From Klebsormidium nitens (lineage: Eukaryota; Streptophyta; Klebsormidiophyceae; Klebsormidiales; Klebsormidiaceae), in assembly GCA_000708835.1 (NCBI GenBank), contig DF237199.1:1-64000 (forward strand): a DNA stretch of 64,000 nucleotides, written 5' to 3'. Each line of letters begins with the position of its first letter. Within the stretch, counting starts at the first letter, position 1. The notes below the pieces were generated by a model. It saw only the letters and a program-made list of their open reading frames with translations, had not been told where the DNA came from and did not search any database. Shown piece after piece: positions 1 through 10,292 of the stretch. A program made the translations under genes and the position numbers.

Positions 1-169
1 ATTTAGAAGTCTTCGCTTCCGGTTATAGCACTTCTCAGTTGACACCGTTGCGACTTAGCACGCTTTCGCCTCCCTCGTCCCTCTCGCCTGTGTCAAGCCC
101 CCCTTGGTAGGATCATGAGATGATGATGCGAGCCTATGATTGTACATATCTTTTTCATTTTGGCCATGA

Positions 170-3100
170 TCGCATGTCAAGGACGTTATCTCGCAAGGAC
201 GTCATATCGCACGACAGTACGAGTTCGGCAAGGCCATTCTGTGGATGCAGACCCCGGACGGGCCGGCAGGGAGGCCGTTCTGGTGGGCGGCGTCCGTGTC
301 CGCATTCAGCGGCAACATCAAGCCTGCAGCGCTCGCCTCCTTGCGAGACCGAATGACGCTCAGGTTAGTAATTAGTGGGTTTTGAAGTCTGTTCTGTAGA
401 TTTGTCCAGTTTACCCTGGTATGAAGCTGGTGTTGAATCAATATCTGGCGATCGTACTTCAAATAATTCGTTGTGTATAGTTGTCAGAATGTTTGTTTGC
501 CGTCTGAGCGTATTTCCCAGAAGTATCGCATCTTGCCTGCGATGCTAACATCATTAAAACTGTTACGATGAATTTGAATTGTATCAACTCGCTTTCCTTA
601 CTAGTCAAATGATACCGTCTGTCTGCTCTGAAAGTGTCGCTTCAAAGTGTTTTCTTTTATGATCAAAAAAATATATTCAATCGTTCCTTTACTGGATAAA
701 AGGCATTGTCTGGCACTGTGTCGCCCCTTGCATGCGACACGTCAATTTCGGGCTTGACCAACCGACGTAGTCCCCCCTTTTACGTATTCTGGGGTCTGTC
801 AATCAGAAAGAAGTAAAGTATCACACCCTGCATGCGACACTCCTCCTTACCACTCAAATTTCCTTTGATGCAGCTACTTCAGGACCGTCCTGCCGTCGCG
901 CACCTTCGAGGTCACCCCTGTCCAACTCCAGACTCTCGTGGCGCAGTAAAACCTCCCCAAACTCGTCATCCAACAATTCGTCGTCATCCCAGTTCCGGAG
1001 CTGCGGCACGCGCTCATCACGCGCGCTGGCTTCGTGAAACCCGCCGGCACAATGTTCAAGAACGAAGACCGTGACTACGTGGCCGACGAGCAGGTCATGT
1101 ACTCGCAGTGGGACCTTGAAGAGCTGGACTACCTGGACACAACGCCCTTCAGGGAAGCGGTAATGGGGTGCCGGTGGGAGGTGGACTGTGACGAAGCCAC
1201 CCCCACGATCCGGGTCTGGGACAGGGGGGCTGAACCGCGGACTCTGCCCAAGAAGGAGAAGCTCCCGGCCGCCCCCTATCTGTCAGCCTCGGTCGTGGAG
1301 TCGATTGTAAACCCCCCCCGCTCCCTGGAACTATGGGACCGCAAGATCGTCCTCCAAATCCGCCCGGACTCCCGCCTGGCTGTCATGGCGGTCCGAACGG
1401 ACACCGCGCACCCGGGGGTACTTGGGGAGAAGTTCCCCCCCATTTCCGCCATCACAGACCGCCTGGGTTGGGTGACCTCCAGCAGCCAAGAATTCGACTT
1501 GACGGAGCGACCGGTCCATCTAGTCATGTATCTAGCTGCGTGCGCGAGGGAGGTGGTCGGAGACGCGCGCGCGCTCGAGTCGTCAGTCAGGGCGGCGACA
1601 CAACTGATGTCAGACCTTCTCAGGTTTGACGGAACAGTGGGGATCGCGGTTCTACCGGGCGATACCCCGCTCGACTGGATTGCATCCGGTCTACAGATAG
1701 TCGCCCGCAGGGTCATCTGCTTGGTCCCCAAGAAACTGGAGGTAGGTTAAGCGCAACCTTTTTACCAACTTTAGAGTCTGCTCTAACCTCTACGAGAATG
1801 TAACCAGCTCCTGTGTTTTGTAGCTTTCCTCTGTAATTAAAAAAGTGTTGGGCTTGCCGTATCTCGTCTTGCTTGTTTTCCGTCTTCACTATGATTGCTT
1901 TTGACTCAGGAGAGTTTGATCAGCTGCTGTGTTTTGTAGCTTTCCCCTCTAGGTAATAAAACGTGGGGGTCGCCGTGTGTCTTGTCTTGCTTGTTTTTCT
2001 TGTACACTGTGCAGGAAAGCTCCATAACAGGACCCGCCCTCATCACGATAGTCTTAACTCACTTAAGTCCTAACGAATTGTCTTTCTACTCTCAGAAGGG
2101 GTTCGGGAAGTTCGAGAAGTGGGGAGACAGTGGGACGATGTACCAGGTCGTCTACTTGACTCCAGTCGGGTCCGAGCTGGAGCTCCCCGACCAGTCCAAG
2201 CAGTACGGGTTCGGGCTGACCCACAAGAGGTTCAAGCACGCCGGCACGTTCACGGTAGGTCCTCTTACAAGCAGCTCGGCCCACTGCAAATTTTCGATGG
2301 TGGAAGTTGTAATAGCGTCGCATGCTGCGTGCGATGCTTTTGTAATAAAGGGGTTCGGCGAAACTGATGCCACTCTCCTTGTTTGTTGCAGACCAGTCCG
2401 TGCACAGCGGACCCAGAGAGCCGGCCCCTGGAGACCATCAACAACATTCTCGAGGTAGGTTGTATTTCCTCACGCTGGACAGTGTCGCACCCTGCATGTG
2501 ATGTTTTGAAAGCGGAGCTGCAGCGCTCCAATGACGATGATATGTGAGTTCTTTATGCACAGCAGTGTCTCAAACTGTTTGACGACTGTAGCAAAGTGTC
2601 GCAACCTGCCTGCGATGGTTGCTGTGTGGGAAATAAATATCTGTGTCGAGTTTGCCTCGACTTCAGGTGCTTATTCATCAGGTACTTGTTTCCGCCCTAG
2701 TGTCACAGCCTGCCTACGATGCCTTGTTCTGTTTCAGACTTTTGATGGATCTTGTGCATCTGCTATGTACAGGGCGCCGTCCCCTCTGCGACTGGGAGCA
2801 CGGTAGCTGTGGTTTTAGGGGAGGAGAACGGGTACACGACAGCTGCCCTGCTGAGAAGAAACATGCTGGTGGTGTCGGTACTTAGCCGCAGGCTGCACGT
2901 GTGGATGGGGTCTAAGGGGCGGAGGATCAGATCCACGCCCATCGACATGACGTTCGCCGAGCGGGCGATGGCGTACCGGGCGGGGCAAAAGCTTCCTGAC
3001 GAGTTCGACCCGCTGCCAGCAGCCCCCGCAGAGACTACCACAGCACCCTCCTCGAAGACAGCCGGGACGGCAACATCTCGAAAGGGGAAGGAAAAGGTAG

Positions 3101-3674
3101 CTTCGACGGGGGGAAAGCAAGGGACGGAGAAGAAGACAGGGCCCAGTGCGTCTGGGAAGGGGGGCAAGTCGGGGAAAGTCACCGGGGGCAAGAAGGGGCC
3201 AGCAGGCGCCGTGTCAGGCTCTGGAAAGAAAAACGCGGCGAGCGGTGCGGCGGCAGCCGCTAAGAAGGAGCCCGCGAAGAGGAAGGGTCCTGTTGCGGCG
3301 GAAAAAGAGGGTGAGAAGGCAGGAGGGAGCGAGCCCAAAGAGAAGAAACAACGGCAGAGGAAAGAGAAGGGGGGAACGGCGGAGGGAACGGCAGAGGGCG
3401 GCGGAGAGGGCCCTGCTAAGGACACGAAGGCCAAGGGGAGGAAGAGAAAGTCCGAGGGGGAAGGGGGGGAGAAAAGAAAGAACGGAAGAAGCGAAACAAG
3501 GGGGGGGAGAAGGGCGGAGAAAAACCGGCCGAAGGGGGTGGAGGTGGACCGTCGGCCGTCAGCGATGAGGCGACCGAGAGCAGCCAGAGAGCGCCACGTG
3601 AGGAGTCACCAGCCCCTAGCCATGCCGAGGCCTTGGCTTTTGTCGATTACCTGATAGAGGAGCCCGAGGATTGA
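170..3674 (+). CDS. Unrecognised multi-exon gene with lysine-rich C-terminal tail; interrupted reading frame
   Basis: I do not recognise the family. Exons that join in phase are: (open from 170)..363, 883..1741, 2015..2254, 2392..2454 and 2773..about 3674, all with GT-AG borders. The first exon ends in phase 2 and joins exon 883 cleanly. The middle part (about 370 residues) looks globular; the last exon becomes a Lys/Gly/Glu-rich low-complexity tail typical of nuclear or nucleolar proteins. Two defects are visible. An in-frame TAA lies at 947-949 inside an otherwise coherent exon. Near 3463-3507 the reading frame appears to slip within G-runs: the literal frame stops at 3654, whereas the -1 neighbour frame gives an acidic end, EALAFVDYLIEEPED, with stop at 3672-3674. 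An ATG at 1052 could start a shorter protein. This may be a decaying gene, or the breaks may be sequence errors. The 5' end is unresolved and may lie outside the window. Confidence 0.55.
524..840. repeat. Short hairpin repeats in the first intron of the leftmost gene (3 copies plus a half-site)
   Basis: Copies at 524-544, 718-740 and 818-840 match a consensus close to TGTCGCACCCTGCATGCGACA, whose arms TGTCGCA and TGCGACA are inverted repeats. A half-site GTGTCGC lies at 634-640. Spacing between starts is roughly 84-110 bp. All lie in the 364-882 intron. The best copy, 718-740, has perfect 8-bp arms GTGTCGC(C)/(T)GCGACAC. Confidence 0.75.
1801..2007 (+). repeat. Tandem duplication inside the 1742-2014 intron
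   Basis: Two diverged copies of about 90 bp lie at about 1801-1889 and 1918-2007. Shared words include CTGTGTTTTGTAGCTTTCC and TCTTGCTTGTTTT in the same order. The duplication is confined to one intron. Confidence 0.7.
2315..2720. repeat. Short hairpin repeats in two later introns (4 copies)
   Basis: Copies at 2315-2337, 2482-2502, 2596-2616 and 2700-2720 share the motif GTGTCGCAnCCTGCnTGCGATG with the copies at 524-840. The first lies in the 2255-2391 intron, the other three in the 2455-2772 intron spaced 114 and 104 bp apart. None falls in an exon. Confidence 0.75.
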
Positions 3675-4012
3675 AGATGCAGCACTTGAGGATTAGGAAT
3701 CTCGCAGTGTGATGGGAACAATGTCACTAGTAGACAAAAGAGAGTGAGCTGAAAGATAGAAGAGCTTCGTAGATAACTAATTGCAATCAACAATTCGGGA
3801 AAAAAACAACGACAAACTAAGAATACGACTGTAAATAAAAAAAAAAAACCACCAACCGACGAACTATTCTGGAATGGATCTGTTTGCTTCAAGCTCGTGA
3901 TCTCATACCGACCGGGCAGTCAATCTCTCGGACTACTCAATGCACGACCGCGGCATGAAGTGACCGTGATATTTGATCATAGTCAATTCGTGATTTCGAG
4001 ACGAGCCGCCAC
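3675..4012. other. Intergenic, AT-richer; no gene seen
   Basis: AT-rich spacer between the leftmost gene and the OTU-like gene. It contains a 12-A run near 3837-3848 that could be a poly(A)-related tract. No ORF or RNA gene could be supported. Confidence 0.5.
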
Positions 4013-4717
4013 ATGCTAACGAAGATCATCGCATCGGTTGCAGTCTCGAGTTCCATCATGTCCTCACCGGCAAGAACAATAGCTGAGCCGCCGGTGACTT
4101 TGTCCGAGTCATCGGACAGCGAAGATAGCGATGATATCGTCGTGCGAAGTTCGGAGGGGACGGTGGACTTGCGCAATTACAAGCGGTTCGCAATAAGCGG
4201 TGATAATATGAACTGCTTCTTCATGACTGCATTTGTGGTGGCAACATTGAACGGAGAGCCCCTAGGAGGGGGAGAGGAGCTTGCTGCCCAGCTGCGGGCT
4301 GGTCGTCGCCCAATCGACTTAGAGAAAGAGGGGTTGAAGGTGCGCGCAACGATAGTTGCCTACCTGCGTGACCACAAGAAGAGGCCTATCCCCCCGCATT
4401 TGATAACGTCCTCGAGGCCCCCGAGCAAACGGCGACCATTGCCAACGTGGGAAAAATTATACCAAGCGCTACGGGACGAGGACGATTTGACTGAATTCGA
4501 AACTTACGTAGACAGAATGTCGCAAAGCGGATGCTGGGGAGGGGACTTCGAGAAAAGGGTCGTATGGGCGATGGGCCACAAGGTAACGGTGGCTAAGGGG
4601 GAAAATAGGAGGAAGATAAGGATCTACCAACCCCAGATGGAGTTTGTACAGTTGAGAGAAAACGAGGCGGTCTGGTACCACGTCGCGGAGTGTCATTACG
4701 ATGTGTTAATGCCATAA
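4013..4717 (+). CDS. OTU-like cysteine protease (putative deubiquitinase), single exon
   Basis: The 234-residue single-exon ORF has the layout of an OTU domain. After a Ser/Asp-rich leader (residues 20-50) comes the motif SGDNMNCFFMTA (about residues 62-73), positioned like the catalytic Asp-Cys loop. Near residue 173 is GCWGGDFE, resembling the conserved W-G-G-E segment. At the C-terminus, CHYDVL resembles the catalytic His motif HY. OTU enzymes cleave ubiquitin or ubiquitin-like linkages through a Cys/His/Asp site. The loop here is D-x3-C rather than the usual D-G-x-C, so activity is uncertain. The start could instead be the second Met at 4058, which would begin MSSPART. A divergent OTU from a mobile element is possible. 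No intron is evident, unlike the neighbours. Confidence 0.55.
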   Translation: MLTKIIASVAVSSSIMSSPARTIAEPPVTLSESSDSEDSDDIVVRSSEGTVDLRNYKRFAISGDNMNCFFMTAFVVATLNGEPLGGGEELAAQLRAGRRPIDLEKEGLKVRATIVAYLRDHKKRPIPPHLITSSRPPSKRRPLPTWEKLYQALRDEDDLTEFETYVDRMSQSGCWGGDFEKRVVWAMGHKVTVAKGENRRKIRIYQPQMEFVQLRENEAVWYHVAECHYDVLMP

Positions 4718-6742
4718 AGACCGTAACATGTAGGATTAAAGGCAGTAAGGGAACTTCGCAGACAGAGAGTGTTTTGCTTGATAAAAAGTTGATGTTGGTT
4801 GAATTGCACTGTCAAAATATATGTTGTCGACTCGAGTCGAATGACAATAGTCTGTGAATAGCATCCATGATAAATGAACGTATATGCAATCCCTGAATCA
4901 TGAAGTGGCAGAATGGACAGCAATGATGTCATGCTAATAGGAGGAGACACTGACATGCAGAATCTTTCTTGCACAACTGCCTGCAATTATGTTGACTGAA
5001 TTACCACCCGTGTATAACCCCGGGTATAACCGAGAAAAACCGCAGCAGTCGTGCATAGAGCAAGCCCGTCGGTAAAGGATGTACAGAAAGCTAGCCTAGG
5101 TGTGCGTGCTCCCGCTCTCAGCTACCTAGTACAATCACGGTCCAGATCTTCGAAGTATAGCCAATTACCCGTGGATTTTGCAAGCCCTTCTGCTGACGTC
5201 AGCAAGGCGACCGCGAATACTGCGCGCGCCCCTAAAAAGCGGGCATACGACTACTTTGAGCGCTATGACGTCAGATTTGAGCCGATAACGCTCAAATTTC
5301 CAGCGGTACCGCTCAAATCTGAAGCGGGGCGCTCATACGCTCATGGCCTAAGGCTCATCCCGAGAAATGGCTCCGCTGGTACCCCAGCTCCGGCTATTAG
5401 ATCGCCAGTAGCTAGCTGTGTCAAGCTGTGGGAAGCCCCAGATGCCGAGGTAGGACTAGTTTGACGTTTAGTAAGTAAGTTCTACCTACTATGGGCGTGG
5501 TGTCTAAACTGTTTTCTAGTGTCAGCCAGATCACCGCAATTCGCGACAGGAGACAGCCCCGGCCCCCCCTGGGGGCCAAACATGGGTCTATAGGGTGCTG
5601 AAAACAGCTCAAAGGCTGGTGGCGACAGGGGACAGGGGCGGGGGTGGGGGGGGGAGCCTTGCGGTGATCTGGTTGGGGCTTGAAAGCCTTGCGGTGTATA
5701 CAGCTGTGTGTGGACCGTAACGGTGTACCTATCTACTATCCAACTAGTAAAAAGACCTTACTGCGCCACCTACATTAGCTTTCAGGACATGCACACACAA
5801 CCGGTACCGGTACAATCGTTAGCGCTAGCCAAACATATTGAATGTGTTTAAAAAGCCTCTTATTGGAACCACTTCTCCCCTCTATCATCGACAATATTCT
5901 TGTCATGTACAACTAAACATGCGAGCAATCAAACAGAATTGGAAGGTTGACTCTTAAACTCCTAGAGAATGAGAACATGATGACTCGTTTCATTCTCTCA
6001 ATTTCAAATTCACTCGGTGCAGAAACAGCTCCTTCTGCTCATTTTTGAATTCACCGAAACTCAATATAGTTCACTTGTATGTGCATTGAAATTCGAGAGC
6101 ATCTGGTAGGAGGGAATTTCCCCCTTTCTTGGGGGAATCATAATTCGAAGTAACCATCCCCTTTCTTGATCGTCAATCGATGCAACCTAGCACATCGGGC
6201 TTGCTACATCTGAAGACGTCAGTCAAAAGGCTCAACGTCGCCGAAGATCGTGCTCGGCCTTCCATTGTAAGCTTCAAAAGCGGAGCGCAGTGGCATAGGT
6301 CGCATGGTGAAGAAAGAATCACCACGTGATCCAGCCTGGGGAGGGGGTTCGTCCTTTGCAGCCAATCATGTGTAGGATCCTTTATTCTTATCTAAACTCT
6401 ACTTCGTAATATCATTGACTGAGTGATGCGCGCAGCTTCTGATAAGATGTCTCAGAGCATCAACAATTGACACTGAAGACACTGTCCAGTAAAAGCTTCA
6501 CATTAGACTAATGGGTTGGGCGGTATACTCCTAGTGCGCCCTATTGACCCTATACACACATTTGATGGCCATCCCTCCGGGCCCGAAGACATGCCCTGCA
6601 TTCGCAAACCAGAAACTCAACTTGCCGCAGAAACTACTGAAGCAAGCCCGTATATCCTGACAGTATGCTGAGTTTCTAGCTGTCATATGCTACCAGTTGG
6701 CGGGAGACGTTTGCGCTCCTTCGTGCAGTATTGCCCCACGGT
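4718..6742. other. Intergenic; G-rich run and inverted repeat, no convincing gene
   Basis: A 137-codon open frame at 5051-5464 has no recognisable features and overlaps a 12-bp perfect inverted repeat (TCAGATTTGAGC at 5271-5282, its complement at 5311-5322). A G-quadruplex-like run lies at 5628-5654. From 5700 to 6740 I see only AT-rich spacer, probably including the 3' UTR of the minus-strand gene ending at 6743. Confidence 0.5.
5628..5654 (+). other. Potential G-quadruplex
   Basis: Four G-runs of at least four G with loops of 1-3 bases: GGGG ACA GGGG C GGGGG T GGGGGGGGG. This satisfies the usual intramolecular G4 pattern with short loops. It lies in noncoding DNA, about 900-1100 bp from the nearest coding exons on either side. 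Confidence 0.7.
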
Positions 6743-9559
6743 CTACCGCTTGCCCTTCTTGGAGGAGCGCTTGTCAGCAGTGCCCTCCTCCTCATCCTGC
6801 ACACCCAACAGACTGGAGATGTCAAAGGCGAGGCACAGCGTTGTCCAACCAGAAATTTAACGAATGATCGAATAGAAAACCATCGCAGCAGCAAACACTT
6901 GAGTTGATATCATTACGGTCAAGGGAGGACCGTGCGATTAGACATGGGCTGGATTGAAGGTCGTTGGTGGCAACCCAACACCATCGCACAATCACCATAG
7001 CACGGGAACACAGCGGATTCATCTGACAGAACCTGCAGAACGTCCTGCCTTATTTTCTTTCATTGTGAAAGTTGTTTCAAGAATTCAGGGGTGGTGAGAG
7101 AACTACAGGGAATCTCTATGCGTCTTGCAAAGGAAGTGTGTTTTACAAGAGTGCACTCAAGCTAGGACAAGCAGAAGACCAGGGATAAGCTGATGAACGG
7201 AGAGGTTCGTCAGGGCAGTCGGGGGGGCAAAACGTATGTGTAAATCCGGAAACATCGAAGGGCTTTGAAAAGGCTCTCATAATTGACAAACCGACCAAAG
7301 ACTGGACGCCAATCAAAAGTTTCAACGTCGAAAAGAACAGGCCAGAGCCCCGGTAGAGTCAATTGGCTTTTAAAACCGTTACCACTGTACTGAAATCAAC
7401 AAAAGCTTGAAAGAGGAACAGATACAAGGCAGCCCACTGACCCGATGGTGGCCGGTGGCGCCGTTCTCGTGCGCGGGCCCGTTCTCGTCCTGGCGCTCCT
7501 TCTTGCGCTTCTTCTTGTCCTTCTTCTCCTTCTCCGCCCGCTCGCGCTCCTCAGCCTCCCTGTCCGCGGTCTCCTCTGCGCGCCCCGTGACCTCGGCCTC
7601 GCCCTCGTCGTCGCCCCCCTGGCCGCTCCCCTCCAGCAGGCCCTCAGCCTCCTCCTCAAAGTCCTCCAGGTGCATGTCCTCCGTCATCGCAGGGGCCTCG
7701 CTCCCGCCGGGCATGTTCTTCTTGTTCCTGCATCGCCAGGGTGGGGACGATCGTGAGCGACGGACAGACCAAGTGCCATACAAACCGTATGTCAAGTGGG
7801 CAGACAACAGTCTGCTGAGCAGGCTCGTTTGGTTGATGCACCCATAAATAAAGACCAACCTGAACCACAGCAATGCGGTGTTTGATTCCATTTGAAGAAC
7901 AAAACGTTGCTGGGCGGGTTTGAGGTGGTGACACACCGCCTGCCTTTAAGTAGCCACAAGCAAGCCTCCGCAATCTACAGCGGAATGGAGCGAGTCCTAT
8001 GGAGAGGCCACACTGCAAAGATAGAATTGTTTCGCTGGGAAAAACCCTTTGACACTCATGCAAGCAAAGTCATGATAACAAAAGGGGCACGAGCTGTCCC
8101 GCACTTCCTGGTTGAGAACTTTCTATTGTATCAGGACGGGAAAAAAGACGCCTGTAAGAGCGGGTCCCTGTAGTAGAGCTTAAATTCCAGTGATTTACCC
8201 CTTTGAGACCAGCTAAAACCAATCAGCGAAGGGGCAGAATTACAGACGCACTTGGTGGAGGTCTTCCAGTCGTGCGCGACCGCCTTGAAGTGCACGGTGT
8301 TGGGGATCTCCGGGTTCTGCGCCTTGCGCAGCTTCATCTGCTCCGACACAAACAGGTTGTACGCGCTGGGGGGCCGCTTCTCCTTCTTCTCTTTCTTCTC
8401 CTTCTTCTTCCGCCCGTTCGCACCACTCTTGCCGCTCTGCGACGGTTCCACATCGTGGTCCAAGCTGAAGCCTGCACAGAAGCGCAGAAAGGGACGAGGT
8501 CAGACCGGCGAAAGGTTCTTCTGCTCACAGTTGCAGAATAAGGTCACCCTCTTGATCCATTTGGCGTACCTGCCGAAAGGGGCAGCAAAGGGTCAGTGCT
8601 GTGACAAAACTATGCAGCATAAAAGGTTTCTTCACTTCAGTATGAAAGCTTATCTACAAGAAACAATCAGGCTTGTCCTACTTGTCAATATTGAGAAGCA
8701 GAAGATTGGCAAAAGAAGCCAGGTTCCTGAGTGCAGAAAGTGCTGTGCATGTCTGCGATCGTGGTGGCAATGTATTCTGGTAGGACAGGGCGTCTCTTCA
8801 TGCTCAATGTCCAGCCCACATTTGGTTTGGAGCCTTTTCCGAAATCTACGTCTGTCAGCCCACAATACAATCTTGTGCAACAAAGCTGCAGCCAACCTCT
8901 GAGATTCGAGCGTGCAGCATTAACCTGAAAGTCACACTAACAGTTAGATCATCAGAGCGATTTTTTAGCAGTATCCTTGCCCGCCCTTCCAAGCGCCCAT
9001 TACAAACAGAATGGTGATCGTGCTCATCATCAGAAAATTGTTGTACGCACGTCTCATCAAGCAATGTTAAGTCACAGCACCAAGGTGCGTTATAGAGCGA
9101 TGGTATTGGTTCACAGGTCTCTTCTGCAAGCTGACAGAAAGAGGATCAAAAACAGGAGCCATCCACACGTGCGAAACCCCAATTAGTGTCAGGCTATCCT
9201 TGCTGGTGGTTGTGGCGCACATTGTTCAAATAGGCAGCCAACATTATGTGTAGGCAGTCAGCATTATCCTCGTAGAGAATGATGCAATTTTAGGATCAGC
9301 AGTACTCTGCCCTTGGCGGTGTCACCCAAACTCACAGAGAAGGAACCCGCAGAACATGCCGACTTCTTGCTGTAGGGCCACGGGGCCTGCAGCCACAGGT
9401 GCCAACCTTGAGAAACTTGCACCTTGAGAAACTTTTACCTGAAGCCTCAACGGGCTGCTCTCCGGAAAGAGCCCTGGCTATGGCCCCAAAAGTGTACTCC
9501 AAGCCCCGAGCACCAGCGAGGAGAACATTCCTCCACATGTGGGTATCGACGTCCGACAT
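6743..9559 (-). CDS. YABBY/HMG-box-like nuclear protein, 4 exons, 226 aa
   Basis: Exons on the minus strand are 9559..9439, 8471..8252, 7727..7442 and 6796..6743; phases 1, 2 and 0 all join, giving 226 residues and a TAG stop. Residues 1-40 form a short N-terminus; residues 61-72 are a Lys/Glu run. Residues about 72-112 contain KRPPSAYNLFVSEQMKLRK, then NPEI, a Phe and AHDW. This matches the pattern PSAYN-F-E-K-NP-I-F-A-W of the YABBY domain, which is HMG-box-related and binds DNA. The rest is acidic then Lys-rich with a basic tail SSKKGKR. The N-terminal C2C2 zinc finger of seed-plant YABBY proteins is absent, so a general HMG-box role is possible. The first exon is assigned by phase and a good donor, but additional exons inside the 8472-9438 intron cannot be excluded. 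Confidence 0.6.
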
Positions 9560-9904
9560 AGCTCAATGCCACCAATGCCCAGCACAGCTCGCTAGGAGCG
9601 CCACATAGGAGGACTGCTAGTGGGACCCCAGGGGCCAAGGCTACTTCTTAGGAGGCCCCACCACGGCCCTTTTGAAGCCGCTTGAGGTTCAGAAGCGCTC
9701 TGCGCTCACCTACTCAATGCTGTCAGAGTTGAAGTGCCAGCATTGCCTTTGATACTGGTTGAGAACTTCTCGTAAAGGCACCTGTGACATGCATCGAGGT
9801 GGGTAAAGGCGGGAAAGGCGCCCGTTTGAATACTGTTCAATACCTACAACTGTTCGGCGAAGTTCGCACTTCCAGAGAGGAACCTTACCTACCGGTATAA
9901 TAAA
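9560..9904. other. Spacer between the divergent YABBY-like gene and the 5S rRNA
   Basis: This should hold the promoter of the minus-strand gene starting at 9559. A TATAATA stretch at 9896-9902 lies immediately before the 5S rRNA start; it is too close to be a canonical -28 TATA element. Nothing else stands out. Confidence 0.4.
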
Positions 9905-10020
9905 GGTTCGTTCATACCTAGGCTATTGCGCCGGATCCCATCAGACCTCCGAAGCTAAACGCCTGTGGGCGAGAATAGTACTGGAATGGGTGACCTTCCG
10001 GGAAGTCCTCGTGACGAACC
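9905..10020 (+). rRNA. 5S ribosomal RNA gene
   Basis: The sequence aligns along its whole length with plant 5S rRNA as I remember it. Visible landmarks in order are TCATACC, GCCGGATCCCATCAGA, GAAGCTAAACG, GTGGGCGAGAATAGTACTGG, AATGGGTGACC and GGGAAGTCCTCGTG. The ends pair: GGTTCGT (9905-9911) with ACGAACC (10014-10020), the expected terminal helix. The internal control region (box A AGCTAAACG, box C near GATGGGTGACC-type sequence) is well conserved, so RNA polymerase III could transcribe it. No TTTT terminator follows closely, which leaves it open whether this isolated copy is active. Length, about 116-118 nt, is normal. Confidence 0.85.
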
Positions 10021-10038
10021 CACTCCTATTGCACCATT

Positions 10039-10110
10039 GGTATAATAAAGGTACGAGGTCCCTCAAGAGGCGCTCATACCGTACGTAGCTTCTGCGCAGA
10101 CGACCATCCA
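10039..10110 (+). pseudogene. Decayed second 5S rRNA start
   Basis: GGTATAATAAAGGTTCG (9894-9910) recurs as GGTATAATAAAGGTACG at 10039-10055. It is followed by GCTCATACCGTACGTAG and CTTCTGCGC, which resemble the 5S 5' end (GTTCATACCTAGGCTATTGCGCC). The central and 3' parts of 5S are missing. I read this as a truncated tandem unit. Confidence 0.5.
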
Positions 10111-10292
10111 AGAAGACGCTTAAAAAACAGGCCATACCTATTCTGCAGCCTGAGGGTCAAAGGAGTGATGCTTCTAGTGCGAACCTTCCTCTAGGGTGCA
10201 GTAAAAGTTTCTGGCAGCGGTTTGAAGCGGCCCGGCATCTCGACAAGCAGCGACTGTGCTGACCTGAAAAAACTTTGTGGCGCCAGCTTGAA

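Noticed and set aside
524-2720. CRISPR-like array from the roughly 100-bp spaced hairpin repeats
   Set aside because: Repeats are diverged, spacers are too long and irregular, they are interrupted by exons, and the context is eukaryotic introns.
2763-3434. A 223-codon minus-strand open frame
   Set aside because: Shadow of the Lys/Gly-rich exon on the plus strand.
5051-5464. A 137-codon plus-strand ORF
   Set aside because: No recognisable composition, contains an inverted repeat, and has no splice or homology clue; left within the intergenic entry.
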